From Rhodococcus maanshanensis NBRC 100610 (lineage in GTDB: Bacteria; Actinomycetota; Actinomycetes; Mycobacteriales; Mycobacteriaceae), in assembly GCF_001894865.1 (NCBI RefSeq), contig NZ_BCXA01000001.1:1-53847 (forward strand): a DNA stretch of 53,847 nucleotides, written 5' to 3'. The first letter of the stretch is position 1; every line of letters begins with the position of its first letter. The notes under the pieces are model-generated. The model searched no databases. It was not told the origin of the DNA and saw only the letters and a list, made by a program, of their open reading frames with translations. This document shows positions 1 through 9,286 of the stretch, one piece after another. Both the position numbers and the translations under genes were made by a program.

Positions 1-2
1 AC

Positions 3-152
3 CTCGCCGAACGAACCTTCCGATGCGTGGACTGCGGTTACACCGACGGTCGCGACCGGAACGCTGCCAGGGTGATCCTGGCTGTGGCAGAACGCGGCCA
101 CACAAGTGTTGACGACCTCAGACAATCTGATCACCCCCTTCGGGGTGGATGA
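3..152 (+). mobile_element. tnpB: 3' end of a TnpB-type (IS200/IS605 or IS607) transposon gene, truncated by the window edge
   Basis: The last 49 codons of a TnpB-like RNA-guided nuclease are readable from the window start to the TGA at 150-152. The second half of the zinc ribbon (RCVDCGYTD) is followed by DRNAA, which carries the conserved C-terminal RuvC aspartate. The rest of the gene and the left end lie outside the window. TnpB is the accessory nuclease of IS200/IS605 and IS607 elements and is not the transposase. The next frame reads on into a SELEI-like ending that I recall from some actinobacterial TnpB proteins, so a late frameshift is possible. Whether the element is intact cannot be judged here. 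Confidence 0.8.
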
Positions 153-206
153 TCCGGTTGCGGTCTGAGCTTGAAATCTTCTGTCCTAGGCAGGGGAAGT
201 GTTAAG
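153..206 (+). mobile_element. Probable right end of the TnpB element, with imperfect hairpin
   Basis: Between the tnpB stop and the metG stop lies an imperfect stem-loop at about 178-198 (CTTCTGTC against GGCAGGGGAAG, with a GU pair and a bulge), then AGTGTTAAG. Subterminal hairpins just after tnpB are typical of IS605-group right ends, and this segment would template the 3' part of the guide RNA. The exact boundary cannot be fixed without the left end or an empty site. Confidence 0.45.
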
Positions 207-1787
207 TCAGGCGGTTTCGGGCTCCACGTACCGGGGGAACACAGGCGACGGCGCCGGCAGCGGATTCCCCGCCGCGATCCGCACGCCGAGGCTCGCGAAG
301 TCGCGGGCGTCCTCGGCCTGCCCGAGCAGGTCCAGGATCTTCGCCCCGGAGTCCGGCATCACCGGCTGGACCAGGATCCCGACGATGCGCACGACCTCAA
401 GGGTCACGTAGAGCACCGTCGCCATCCGGGCCGGGTCGGTCTTGCGGAGCACCCACGGCTCCTGCTGGGAGAAGTACCGGTTCGTATCCGCCAGCACCGC
501 CCAGATCGACTCGAGCGCCAGGTGCAGGGCCTGACGGTCGAAGTCCGCGCGCACGACCTCGAGCAGCGCCTCGGCCTTGGCCAGCAGCGCGTTGTCGTCG
601 TCGGTGAGATCGCCGGGGGTGGGGACCTGGGCGTCGCAGTTCTTCGCGACCATCGTCAGCGACCGCTGTGCGAGGTTGCCCAGCTCGTTCGCCAGGTCCG
701 CGTTCATCCGGGTGACGATGGACTCGTGGCTGTAGTTGCCGTCCTGGCCGTAGGAGATCTCGCGGAGCAGGAAGAAGCGCAGCGCGTCGAGGCCGTACTG
801 CTCGACCATCTCGAGCGGGTCGACGACGTTGCCGACCGACTTCGACATCTTCTCGCCCTTGTTGTACAGGAAGCCGTGCACGAAGATGCGCTTCGGCAGC
901 TCCAGGCCCGCGGACATCAGGAACGCCGGCCAGTACACAGCGTGGAAGCGGGTGATGTCCTTGCCGATGATGTGCAGGTCCGCAGGCCAGAACTTGCGGA
1001 AGGACTCGCCTTCGGTGTCCGGGTAGCCGGCGCCGGTGAGGTAGTTGGCGAGGGCGTCGACCCACACGTACATGACGTGCTCGGGGTGACCCGGCACCGG
1101 CACGCCCCAGTCGAAGGTGGTGCGCGAGATGGACAGGTCCTTGAGGCCGCCCTTGACGAAGCTGACGATCTCGTTGCGCCTGGTGTCGGGCGCGATGAAC
1201 TCGGGGTGCGACTCGTACAGCGCGAGGAGCTTGTCCTGGTAGGCGGAGAGCCGGAAGAAGTAGGTGGACTCCTCGGTCCAGACCACGGGGGTGCCGGTCA
1301 GCATCGAGACCCGGGTCCCGTCCTCGAGCAGTTCGGTCTCGGCCTCGGTGTGGTAGGCCTCGTCGCGCACCGAGTACCAGCCCGCGTAGGTGTCGAGGTA
1401 GATGTCGCCCGCCTCGACCATGCGCTCCCAGAGCACCTTGCAGACGGCCTCGTGGTCCTCGTCGGTGGTCCGGATGAACCGGTCGTACGAGACGCCAAGG
1501 GCCTTGTCCAGCGCCTGGAACTCGTCGGAGTTCCTGGCCGCGAGCTCGCGGACGGGGATGCCCTCCTTGGCCGCGGTCTGTTGCATCTTGAGGCCGTGCT
1601 CGTCCGTGCCGGTCATGAAGAACACGTCGAAGCCGTCGAGGCGCTTGAAGCGCGCGAGGGCGTCCGAGGAGATGTACTCGTACGCGTGGCCGACGTGCGG
1701 GACGCCGTTCGGGTACGCGATCGCCGTGGTCATGTAGAACGGCGGCCGGGTGGCTTCGGGGCGGCTGGGTGCGGGTGACACAGTCAT
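207..1787 (-). CDS. metG: Methionine--tRNA ligase
   Basis: Cytoplasmic class I aminoacyl-tRNA synthetase that charges tRNA-Met for initiation and elongation. The 526 residues show the HIGH motif as HVGH (31-34), the TGTDEHG segment (about 59-65), the WVDALANYL region (about 242-250) and KMSKS at 313-317. The length fits the short bacterial MetRS without a C-terminal tRNA-binding domain. The ATG at 1787 sits 9 nt downstream of a TAGAGT -10-like hexamer, suggesting a very short leader. The gene diverges from tatD as in mycobacteria, and its stop lies about 55 bp from the tnpB stop. Confidence 0.97.
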   Translation of the reverse strand: MTVSPAPSRPEATRPPFYMTTAIAYPNGVPHVGHAYEYISSDALARFKRLDGFDVFFMTGTDEHGLKMQQTAAKEGIPVRELAARNSDEFQALDKALGVSYDRFIRTTDEDHEAVCKVLWERMVEAGDIYLDTYAGWYSVRDEAYHTEAETELLEDGTRVSMLTGTPVVWTEESTYFFRLSAYQDKLLALYESHPEFIAPDTRRNEIVSFVKGGLKDLSISRTTFDWGVPVPGHPEHVMYVWVDALANYLTGAGYPDTEGESFRKFWPADLHIIGKDITRFHAVYWPAFLMSAGLELPKRIFVHGFLYNKGEKMSKSVGNVVDPLEMVEQYGLDALRFFLLREISYGQDGNYSHESIVTRMNADLANELGNLAQRSLTMVAKNCDAQVPTPGDLTDDDNALLAKAEALLEVVRADFDRQALHLALESIWAVLADTNRYFSQQEPWVLRKTDPARMATVLYVTLEVVRIVGILVQPVMPDSGAKILDLLGQAEDARDFASLGVRIAAGNPLPAPSPVFPRYVEPETA

Positions 1788-1795
1788 GGTGCGCC

Positions 1796-1802
1796 TACTC
1801 TA
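1796..1802. promoter_or_regulatory. Overlapping divergent -10 elements for metG and tatD
   Basis: TACTCT (1796-1801) ends 6 nt before the tatD GTG at 1808, the spacing of a leaderless actinobacterial transcript. On the other strand TAGAGT (1802-1797) ends 9 nt before the metG ATG. The same seven base pairs could serve both directions. The prediction rests on position and hexamer similarity only. Confidence 0.4.
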
Positions 1803-1807
1803 TCTGC

Positions 1808-2635
1808 GTGCCAAGAGACCGTCCGGCCCCGGACCTGCCAGAGCCGCTCGCGCCCCTGATCGACTCCCACACCCACCTCGACGCGTGCGGCGCCACGGAC
1901 GCCGCGTCGGTGGCCGAGATCCTCGACCGCGCGGAGCGGGTCGGTGTCGGTCGCGTGGTCACGGTGGCCGACGATCTGGCCGCCGCACGGTTCGCGGTGG
2001 ACGCCGCGAGCTGGGATCCGCGGGTGTACGCGGCGACCGCCATCCATCCGACCAGGGCGAACGTGCTCGACGACGCGACAAAGGCCGAGATCGAGCGCCT
2101 GGCGGGCGATCCGCGGACGGTCGCGGTGGGGGAGACCGGGCTCGACTACTACTGGCCGGGCAAGCTGGAGGGCTGCGCCACCGTCGAGGAGCAGGTCGAG
2201 GGGTTCCGCTGGCACATCGACCTGGCCAAGCGGCTGCGCAAGCCGCTGATGATCCACAACCGGGAGGCGGACCACGACCTGCTCGCGGTGTTGCTCGACG
2301 AGGGCGCGCCGGAGACGGTCATCTTCCACTGCTTCTCCTCCGACGCGAACATGGCGATGGCATGTGTCGAGGAGGGCTACGTGCTCAGCTTCTCCGGCAC
2401 GGTCAGCTTCAGGAACGCGCGCGAGCTGCACGAGGCCGCGAAGCTGGTGCCCGACGACCAGCTGATCGTCGAGACCGACGCGCCGTTCCTCACCCCGCAC
2501 CCGTTCCGCGGCGCACCGAACGAGCCGTACTGCCTGCCGTACACGGTCCGCGCGCTGGCGCACACGCGTGGGCAGGACCCGCTGGAGCTGGCCCGGGCGT
2601 CGACCGCCACCGCCCGCCGGGTCTACCGCATCTGA
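1808..2635 (+). CDS. tatD: TatD family metal-dependent hydrolase (putative DNase)
   Basis: Predicted TIM-barrel amidohydrolase-type metallo-DNase, 275 residues. Metal-site motifs are visible in order: DSHTHLD near the N-terminus, GETGLDYY, a central HNR, FHCFSS and ETDAPFL near the C-terminus. The GTG at 1808 is preferred: an in-frame start at 1769 would overlap the metG start, and the -10-like TACTCT at 1796 suits a leaderless start here. It precedes rpfB/ksgA/ispE as in M. tuberculosis. Physiological role in this group is not settled. Confidence 0.93.
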   Translation: MPRDRPAPDLPEPLAPLIDSHTHLDACGATDAASVAEILDRAERVGVGRVVTVADDLAAARFAVDAASWDPRVYAATAIHPTRANVLDDATKAEIERLAGDPRTVAVGETGLDYYWPGKLEGCATVEEQVEGFRWHIDLAKRLRKPLMIHNREADHDLLAVLLDEGAPETVIFHCFSSDANMAMACVEEGYVLSFSGTVSFRNARELHEAAKLVPDDQLIVETDAPFLTPHPFRGAPNEPYCLPYTVRALAHTRGQDPLELARASTATARRVYRI

Positions 2636-2638
2636 CGC

Positions 2639-2726
2639 CGAGTGTGCAGTGGGGGCACCTCCCTGCACGAAGTGCTTGGGGGAAGGTCGCATCGCCCGAG
2701 AGCGACCGGCGGAAACTGCACACTCG
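2639..2726. repeat. Dispersed palindromic repeat, copy 1 (composite)
   Basis: Perfect 12-bp inverted repeat CGAGTGTGCAGT (2639-2650) / ACTGCACACTCG (2715-2726), starting 3 nt after the tatD stop. The interior shares GCATCGCCCGAGAGCGACCG with copies 2 and 4. It also holds a 35-nt nested hairpin (about 2650-2685, GCAC-GAA-GTGC at its tip, flanked by C- and G-runs) that the other copies lack. Probably a terminator-like extragenic palindrome. Confidence 0.75.
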
Positions 2727-2758
2727 ACGAGTAGATTGGGCCGCACAGGTGACGACGA

Positions 2759-3295
2759 ATGCACGGGCTCACGAATTCGACTCCCGTCGACCGCGGCGTC
2801 GACGTCGTCGCCGTGCACGTCGCAGCATGGGAGATCGAGTGCTGCGCCCCGCCGCCCGAGGTGGGCCGCGAGGCGAGGTGGGTGCTCGCCTTCACCGCGG
2901 ACGACGCCGAGCCGGAGATCTTCCACCGACCGGTTCGCTGGGACCGCATCGGCAGCAAGCTCAGTGCAGGCGGCATCAGCGCCTACTGGCGGGATGCGCC
3001 GGATGACCTGTCCGACCATCCCACCGGGCTGCGCGGGCGGTTGTGGGGGACGGTGCACGGCGCGGACGTCCCGGATGGATTCGTCGGTACCACCGGCACG
3101 GTGATTAGCGTGTATCTGCTGGACGAGCTGTACCGCGAGGACGAGGCGGGCGTGTGGCGCCCGCTACCGGGGACCGAGGTGCGGACCTCGGTAGGGAAGA
3201 GTCCCAGTTGGTTCGGTGGCAGTGGGACATTCGTGTCAGGGATGGACTGCCGCAAGCAGACCGGGGTGGTGATGGAGCTGGCGGTCTCGGGCTGA
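2759..3295 (+). CDS. Hypothetical protein, possibly DUF6578-like
   Basis: 178-residue protein of unknown function with normal high-GC codon use. The segment AAWEIECCAPPPEVG near residues 23-37 is reminiscent of actinobacterial DUF6578 proteins, which begin with a WQxECCG-like motif; I recall this and cannot check it. No signal peptide or membrane helix is seen. It lies between two dispersed palindromes and converges on the ABC transporter genes. The ATG has no strong ribosome site, so a GTG near 2810 just before the conserved segment is an alternative start. Confidence 0.65.
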   Translation: MHGLTNSTPVDRGVDVVAVHVAAWEIECCAPPPEVGREARWVLAFTADDAEPEIFHRPVRWDRIGSKLSAGGISAYWRDAPDDLSDHPTGLRGRLWGTVHGADVPDGFVGTTGTVISVYLLDELYREDEAGVWRPLPGTEVRTSVGKSPSWFGGSGTFVSGMDCRKQTGVVMELAVSG

Positions 3296-3302
3296 CGCAG
3301 CC

Positions 3303-3363
3303 GCCGAGTGTGCAGTTGTTTGGGCATCGCCCGGGAGCGACCGACGACAACTGCACACTCGGC
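3303..3363. repeat. Dispersed palindromic repeat, copy 2
   Basis: Perfect 17-bp inverted repeat GCCGAGTGTGCAGTTGT (3303-3319) / 3347-3363 with a 27-nt loop containing GGGCATCGCCCGGGAGCGAC. It starts 7 nt after the stop at 3295 and ends 18 nt before the convergent ATPase stop, so it is placed to act as a bidirectional terminator. Confidence 0.8.
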
Positions 3364-3381
3364 GAGCGGCGGGGGTTCGGC

Positions 3382-4146
3382 TTACAGCACCTTCTTGAGG
3401 AAGTCCTGCGTGCGCGGATTCTGCGGGTTCCCGAACAGCTCCGCGGGGGTGCCCTCCTCGACGACGAACCCGTCGGCCATGAAGATCACCCGGTCGGACA
3501 CCTCGCGGGCGAAGCCCATCTCGTGGGTCACCACGACCATCGTCATGCCCTGGTCGGCGAGGTCGCGCAGCACCTGTAGCACCTCGCCGACCATCTCCGG
3601 GTCGAGTGCGCTGGTGGCCTCGTCGAACAGCATGATGTCCGGGTTCATGGCCAGCGCCCTGGCGATCGCCACACGCTGCTTCTGTCCACCAGAGAGATTG
3701 GCGGGCTTGGCGTTCGCCTTCTCGCCGAGACCCACCTGCTCGAGCAGTCTGAGCCCGGTGGCCCTTGCCTCCTCCTTGGTGGCTCGCTTGGTCTGCACCG
3801 GCGCCAGCATCACGTTCTCCAGCGCGGTCATGTGCGGGAAGAGATTGAAGTGCTGGAACACCATGCCGATGTGCTGGCGCACCTTGTCGATGTCGACCTT
3901 CTTGTCGGTCAGGTCGTAGCCGTCGACGATCACCGTGCCGTCGGTGATGTCCTCGAGCTTGTTCAGGCAGCGCAGGAAGGTGCTCTTGCCGGACCCGGAC
4001 GGCCCGATCACGCAGACCACCTCGCCGTTGGCGATGTCCACGTCGATGCCCTTGAGCACCTCGTTGTCCCCGTACGCCTTCTTGAGGCCGGAGACCTGAA
4101 TCTTGGTGGTGGGCGACGCAACCGGCGTCGCTGACGACTCCGTCAT
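3382..4146 (-). CDS. glnQ: Polar amino acid (glutamine-type) ABC transporter ATP-binding protein
   Basis: 254-residue ATPase of the polar amino acid uptake family that energises import by the binding-protein/permease fusion encoded just upstream. Walker [11 protein letters not shown]-loop [10 protein letters not shown], signature LSGGQKQR, Walker [14 protein letters not shown] and the switch histidine VTHEMGF are all present. ATG 4146 overlaps the upstream stop by 4 nt (ATGA), implying translational coupling. Glutamine or glutamate as substrate is inferred from family resemblance. Confidence 0.93.
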   Translation of the reverse strand: MTESSATPVASPTTKIQVSGLKKAYGDNEVLKGIDVDIANGEVVCVIGPSGSGKSTFLRCLNKLEDITDGTVIVDGYDLTDKKVDIDKVRQHIGMVFQHFNLFPHMTALENVMLAPVQTKRATKEEARATGLRLLEQVGLGEKANAKPANLSGGQKQRVAIARALAMNPDIMLFDEATSALDPEMVGEVLQVLRDLADQGMTMVVVTHEMGFAREVSDRVIFMADGFVVEEGTPAELFGNPQNPRTQDFLKKVL

Positions 4147-5600
4147 GCGTTGATCCTCTTTTCGAGCCGGTCGGACAGTTTGGTCAACGCCATGATGATG
4201 ACGAAGTAGAAGATGCCGACGATCAGCCACATGTTGAAGGACTCGAAGTTCCTCGCGATGATGATCTTGCCGGTCTGGGTGAGCTCGGCGATGCCGATCA
4301 CCGACAGGATCGAGGTGTCCTTGAGGGTGATGACCGCCTGGTTGACGAACGAGGGCATCATCGTGCGCACCGCCTGCGGCAGGACGACCTTGCGCATCGA
4401 GGCCATGTAGTTCATGCCGAGGCTGCGGGACGCCTCCATCTGGCCCTTGTCGACGGACTGGATGCCACCGCGGATGATCTCGGTGATGTAGGCGCCCGCG
4501 TTCAGGCTCAGTGTGATGACGCCCGCGGTGAACGCAGGCATCTGGAAGCCGAGCGCGGCCGGGATGCCGAAGTAGATGAAGAATGCCTGCACCAGCAGCG
4601 GGGTGCCGCGGAAGATGTCGACATAGGTGACGCCGATCGCGCGCAGGAACTTGCTGTGCGAGACCCGCAGGAACCCGAAGACCAGACCGAGCACCAGCGC
4701 GATCGCCAGCGACACCACGGTCAGCACGATGGTCATCCACAGGCCCTTGAGCAGCTGCGGGTAGGTGTCCTTGAGGAGCGAGAAGAAGTTGTTCCCGCCC
4801 TGGGCCTCCTGCGCACCCTCGCCGAGGTAGGTGTCGAGGATCTTGTCGTACTGCCCGCTGGCGCGCAGGTTCGCGAGCCCGGCGTTGAACTTCTCGATCA
4901 GTTCGGCGTTCTGGCCCTTGGAGACCGCGAACCCGTAGGAGTTGCCCGCCTCCTTCTCGCCGACCGCCTTGAGGCCGTTGCCCTGCGCGATGCCGTACAG
5001 CAGCACCGGGTAGTCGTCGAACACCGCGACCGAGTTACCGGTCTTGACGTCGTCGTACATGCTGGCGGAGTCGTCGAAGGTGACGGTGGTGAAGCCGTAC
5101 TTGTCCTTGATGGACTCGGCGAACATCGCGCCCTCGGTGCCGGTCTTGATCGCGACCCGCTTGCCCCTGAGGTCCTCGTAGGACTCGATGTCGTCGTTCG
5201 ACTTCGCGACCGCCATCTGGACGCCGGAGTCGAAGTAGGGATCGGAGAAGTCGAAGACCAGCTTGCGCTCGTCGGTGATCGACATGCCGGCGATGACGCC
5301 GTCGACCTGGCGCGACTGCAGCGCCTGGACGGCGGCGTTGAAGCCGAGCGGCTTGACCTGGTAGCGGAACCCCTGGTCCTCGGAGATGGCCTTGAGCAGG
5401 TCCATGTCGATGCCGACGAAGTCGCCCTGCTCGTTCTGGAACTCGAACGGGGCGAACGTCACGTCGGTGGCGATGACGTAGGTCTTGTCGGGGTCGGATT
5501 GCGCGTTGGCGGTTCCGGCTCCGAGGACGAGGGCGAGCAGGGCGAGGATGCCGATCACGACGGGTAGTCGGTCGAGTCTTCGGCGCGATTGTGTACGCAT
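4143..5600 (-). CDS. Amino acid ABC transporter: substrate-binding protein fused to permease
   Basis: About 485 residues, with two units normally made separately. An N-terminal signal/anchor helix (about 15-33) leads to a family 3 solute-binding domain (about 40-265, with [12 protein letters not shown] and [10 protein letters not shown]). A HisM/GlnP-type permease follows (about 285-485), with its EAA-loop segment [10 protein letters not shown] facing the ATPase. The binding domain would sit outside the membrane, tethered to its own channel. The fusion architecture is known in actinobacteria and Firmicutes. ATG 5600 is preferred because AGGA lies about 12 nt upstream; ATG 5612 is the alternative, giving 489 residues. 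Confidence 0.9.
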   Translation of the reverse strand: MRTQSRRRLDRLPVVIGILALLALVLGAGTANAQSDPDKTYVIATDVTFAPFEFQNEQGDFVGIDMDLLKAISEDQGFRYQVKPLGFNAAVQALQSRQVDGVIAGMSITDERKLVFDFSDPYFDSGVQMAVAKSNDDIESYEDLRGKRVAIKTGTEGAMFAESIKDKYGFTTVTFDDSASMYDDVKTGNSVAVFDDYPVLLYGIAQGNGLKAVGEKEAGNSYGFAVSKGQNAELIEKFNAGLANLRASGQYDKILDTYLGEGAQEAQGGNNFFSLLKDTYPQLLKGLWMTIVLTVVSLAIALVLGLVFGFLRVSHSKFLRAIGVTYVDIFRGTPLLVQAFFIYFGIPAALGFQMPAFTAGVITLSLNAGAYITEIIRGGIQSVDKGQMEASRSLGMNYMASMRKVVLPQAVRTMMPSFVNQAVITLKDTSILSVIGIAELTQTGKIIIARNFESFNMWLIVGIFYFVIIMALTKLSDRLEKRINA

Positions 5601-5731
5601 CCGCGTGAGCATTCCTGGTCACGATTGCGGGAGCAAACGACTCGGCCCTGTGTACCGATTTGAGACCTTTGTTTGCACTGGTCAGAGCCTCGCGGTTGCC
5701 AGGAGTCCCCGTGCTCGTTACCGTACTGTGA

Positions 5732-6910
<1,179 letters not shown>

Positions 6911-6981
6911 GTGTCGGATTTCGCGGCAGCTCGGCAGAGGCGATAGGTTCATCTCGTGACAAACCCCGAGGTGAACCCCCT

Positions 6982-7896
6982 GTGACCAGCCCCGAGGTGG
7001 ACCCCGCCGAGGGGAACCCGCGCGGCCAGGCCGCCCTGCTCGGCCCCATCGAGGTGCGCGCGCTGGCCGAAGAGCTGGGCGTGCGCCCCACCAAGCAGCT
7101 CGGCCAGAACTTCGTGCACGACGCCAACACGGTGCGCCGCATCGTGACCACGGCAGGCGTCGGGCGCGACGACGTGGTGCTCGAGGTCGGCCCCGGACTC
7201 GGTTCGTTGACCCTTGCTCTGATGGATGTGGTCGCCTCGGTGATCGCGGTGGAGATCGACCCGGTGCTCGCCGCCCGGCTCCCGACGACGGCGGCCGAGC
7301 GGGCTCCGGAACTCGCGGACCGGCTCACCGTGGTGGGCGCCGATGCCATGAAGGTGATGCCCGCCGACCTGCCCGCCGCGCCGACCGCGCTGGTCGCGAA
7401 CCTGCCGTACAACGTGGCGGTGCCCGTGCTGCTGCATCTGTTCTCCGAGTTCCCCAGCCTGCGCACCGCCCTGGTGATGGTGCAGGCGGAGGTCGCGGAC
7501 CGGCTCGCCGCCGTGCCCGGCAACAAGATCTACGGGGTGCCCAGCGTCAAGGCCCGGTTCTTCGGCGAGGTCCGGCGCGCGGGTGCCGTCGGCCGCCAGG
7601 TGTTCTGGCCGGTGCCGAAGGTGGAGTCAGGGCTGGTGCGGGTGGACCGCTACGCCGAGCCACCGTGGCCGATCGACGAGGAGCATCGGCATCGGGTGTT
7701 CGCCGTTGTCAATGCGGCCTTCGCGCAGCGCCGCAAGACGCTTCGTGCCGCGCTCGCCACCTGGGCGGGCTCGCCCGCCGAGGCCGAACGCCGACTGGTC
7801 GCGGCGGGGATCGACCCGTCCGCCCGCGGTGAGACGCTCGATGCGGCGGCCTATGTGCGACTGGCGGAGGTCGAGCCGCTCGACCCGATCGGATGA
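6982..7896 (+). CDS. ksgA: 16S rRNA (adenine(1518)-N(6)/adenine(1519)-N(6))-dimethyltransferase
   Basis: 304-residue SAM-dependent enzyme that dimethylates two adjacent adenosines in the 3' hairpin of 16S rRNA late in 30S maturation. It shows [14 protein letters not shown] at the N-terminus, the SAM motif [12 protein letters not shown] and the catalytic [14 protein letters not shown] 6982 is the first start before the conserved block; other in-frame starts are possible. Its last 35 codons recur in degenerate form at 8099-8206, and ispE, normally its neighbour, is 17 kb away. Confidence 0.96.
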   Translation: MTSPEVDPAEGNPRGQAALLGPIEVRALAEELGVRPTKQLGQNFVHDANTVRRIVTTAGVGRDDVVLEVGPGLGSLTLALMDVVASVIAVEIDPVLAARLPTTAAERAPELADRLTVVGADAMKVMPADLPAAPTALVANLPYNVAVPVLLHLFSEFPSLRTALVMVQAEVADRLAAVPGNKIYGVPSVKARFFGEVRRAGAVGRQVFWPVPKVESGLVRVDRYAEPPWPIDEEHRHRVFAVVNAAFAQRRKTLRAALATWAGSPAEAERRLVAAGIDPSARGETLDAAAYVRLAEVEPLDPIG

Positions 7897-7898
7897 CG

Positions 7899-7970
7899 CG
7901 GCGCTGACGTCGGAAGTGAGCTTCTTCGGAGCTCGCGTTCAACGAATTGCCAAGTGCGGCAGCGGTATGC
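7899..7970 (+). repeat. Direct repeat block A1 (partner at 8594-8668)
   Basis: Immediately after the ksgA stop, a roughly 72-bp block contains GCGGCGCTGACGTCGGA and ends AATTGCCAAGTGCGGCA. The same block with scattered differences is at 8594-8668, and its first part again at about 9009-9021. It marks duplication of a module in this patch. Confidence 0.6.
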
Positions 7971-7974
7971 GAAA

Positions 7975-8085
7975 CGCGTTGGGCGGCATAGGTGTGGCCC
8001 ATGCTCGGTGACCTGGTGTTTCCTGCCGCGTAGAGGCCGTCGATGACGGCGTCGTCCGTTCGCAACGCCCGGCCGGTGCTGCCGG
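7975..8085 (-). pseudogene. Remnant of a KstD-like FAD-dependent 3-ketosteroid dehydrogenase C-terminus
   Basis: On the minus strand about 35 codons read GRALRTDD then VIDGLYAAGN and MGHTYA, the signature near the C-terminus of flavoprotein 3-ketosteroid delta1-dehydrogenases and fumarate-reductase-like oxidoreductases. No start, FAD-binding N-terminus or intact remainder exists nearby. The fragment adjoins a ksgA-like fragment at 8099. The family assignment is from recalled motifs. Confidence 0.55.
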
Positions 8086-8098
8086 GTGTCGATGCCGC

Positions 8099-8206
8099 CC
8101 TGGTTCCGAGATGCGTCGCCGCCTGGTCGTTGCGGGCATCGAACCGTGCGCTCGAGGTGAGGTCTTGGACGCCGCCGCTCTCGTGAGGCCGGCGACCGTC
8201 GAATAG
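8099..8206 (+). pseudogene. Second, degenerate copy of the ksgA 3' end
   Basis: This segment encodes a C-terminal KsgA-like tail ending in a TAG at 8204-8206. RRLVVAGIEPCARGEVLDAA here corresponds to the ksgA tail [20 protein letters not shown]. The two copies match along their whole length at amino acid level but have many base differences. There is no methyltransferase domain, so it is a fragment. It suggests recombination at the ksgA 3' end with a diverged homologue. Confidence 0.65.
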
Positions 8207-8285
8207 TTCGGTGATTTGTTTGTGTTGAACGAATCATCATTTGCCGCAGGGATATTCGAATGCTGATGTGGGTCGGTGGCTTTGC

Positions 8286-8325
8286 CGGTAGGTTACCGCG
8301 CAGCGCCGGATCGGTGCTCTGACGG
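8286..8325 (+). repeat. Direct repeat block B1 (partner at 9203-9243)
   Basis: About 40 bp containing CGGTAGG and GCGCAGCGCCGG and ending CTGACGG recurs at 9203-9243 with roughly 80% identity by eye. Both copies lie shortly upstream of a small reading frame (8335 and 9287), so they may hold shared promoter sequence. Confidence 0.55.
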
Positions 8326-8334
8326 GTGGGTGAG

Positions 8335-8457
8335 ATGCATCGTCGGGTAATTCGCTGGCGAAAGGGCTTCGTTATGGGTTCGGTTGAAGGATTGCTCTGG
8401 TACTACCTCATGGGTGGAAGTACGGACCCTGAGGGAATGGGGCCGTACCAGGGCTAG
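8335..8457 (+). CDS. Possible 40-residue small protein
   Basis: An ATG at 8335 after a G-rich stretch (GGGTGGGTGAG) opens a 40-codon frame ending TAG 8457, with a basic N-terminus and a hydrophobic centre (GLLWYYLMGG). It sits downstream of repeat block B1, as the secreted-protein gene at 9287 sits downstream of B2. It could be a shortened relative or a chance frame. Function is unknown. Confidence 0.25.
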   Translation: MHRRVIRWRKGFVMGSVEGLLWYYLMGGSTDPEGMGPYQG

Positions 8458-8527
8458 GTGTTTGCCCAGGCGGGTTGGTCGAGAGATTGCGACGACACGC
8501 TGTAGCTGGTCGGTGAACAACGAAGGA

Positions 8528-8578
8528 CTCCCGTCGTGAAGTGGAGCTGCTATTACAGCCGCTTCACGAGGGCGGGAG
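8528..8578. terminator. Strong stem-loop in the ksgA-copA intergenic patch
   Basis: Arms 8528-8544 and 8559-8578 form about 17 base pairs with one GU pair and a 3-nt bulge, closing a 14-nt loop. There is no T-run, which is usual for actinobacteria. It lies 70 bp after the small frame at 8335-8457 and could terminate it. Confidence 0.45.
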
Positions 8579-8593
8579 ACTCTCGTGGCTGCC

Positions 8594-8668
8594 TCGCACT
8601 GACATCGGAGCCGGCTCCATTGGCCCCCGTTGCGTTTAGCAAATTGCCAAGTGCGGCAACAGTATCCG
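8594..8668 (+). repeat. Direct repeat block A2 (partner of 7899-7970)
   Basis: Carries CTGACATCGGA and then AATTGCCAAGTGCGGCA followed by a GTAT, matching block A1 about 690 bp upstream. It precedes the frameshifted secreted-protein gene. Confidence 0.6.
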
Positions 8669-8691
8669 GTCGTTCGTTCATGTGCATCACA

Positions 8692-8974
8692 AACTGATCG
8701 GAGTTCGAGATATGCACAGTTCCACGGCAGGTCGTCTTGCTTCCAGATTGTCGCCTCGGCCGTGCTGGTCGGTGGCCTCGCCGTCGGGGCAGGTGCTGCG
8801 TCCGCGGCACCCGCCGAAGCCCTCCCACCGGGAGGGTCCGTTGCCGTGGGCTTGCCCGACGGATCGGTGGATGGCTTCTTGGCGAACCCCCTCTATTTTC
8901 TCTTCAATCCGATCTTCGGGCTGGGTGGGAGTAGTCGGCCCTGCCCCGCTACCCCTGGTTGCGGCCAGATGTGA
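8692..8974 (+). pseudogene. Small secreted protein gene with an N-terminal frameshift
   Basis: ATG 8692 has a good ribosome site (GGAG, 8-nt spacing) and begins MHSSTAGRLAS. The hydrophobic signal core and AxA cleavage region (VLVGGLAVGAGAASA) continue in the next forward frame to TGA 8974. One inserted base near 8725-8730 would restore a signal peptide like that of the neighbour at 9287 (LLSGGLATGAGTASA). The predicted mature part is about 50 residues, with a central GFLANPLYFLFNP segment and two cysteines near the end. It is a disrupted gene or a sequencing error. Confidence 0.6.
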
Positions 8975-9082
8975 GGCTGAGTCGAATTTCACCCCGGTCG
9001 TGACCATGGCGCGGCGCTGACTTCCTAGACCGTGTTTCGAAAGTGGTTCCAGCGGTGGGAACCACACCAAGGCAGGCGTGTC

Positions 9083-9208
9083 GTGACAACTGAGAAACCG
9101 AGTTTCTGGGGAGTCCTGAGCTGTGTGGGATGTGCGTCCCCAATGGGTAGGCAAAACTCCGATGCAGGGTTGATCGAACCTGAGTCGTGTGGGGGCTCCA
9201 GTCGGTAG
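9083..9208 (+). other. Gap 8975-9286: weak 41-codon frame only
   Basis: The 312-bp gap between the two secreted-protein genes contains a GTG-initiated 41-codon frame (9083-9208) with no recognisable features and no clear ribosome site. It also holds repeat block B2 at 9203-9243. I see no convincing gene here; the stretch looks like the duplicated upstream region of the 9287 gene. Confidence 0.2.
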
Positions 9209-9243
9209 GGTCCGGCGCAGCGCCGGGTCGGCGCGGCTGACGG
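9203..9243 (+). repeat. Direct repeat block B2 (partner of 8286-8325)
   Basis: Matches block B1 with a one-base indel and several substitutions. It ends 43 bp before the start of the secreted-protein gene at 9287 and may include its promoter. Confidence 0.55.
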
Positions 9244-9286
9244 CCAAAAGAATTCGTCGTCGGTTCCCACTGCGAATGGAGTTGGA

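Noticed and set aside
171-1778. Long open frame antisense to metG
   Set aside because: Its protein is Arg/Val/Glu-rich with no family features; such frames arise opposite high-GC coding DNA, and metG itself is unambiguous.
7709-8065. Whole minus-strand open frame across the ksgA 3' end as a real oxidoreductase gene
   Set aside because: Only the part at about 7975-8085 resembles a flavoprotein; the rest is antisense to ksgA and has no FAD-binding domain.
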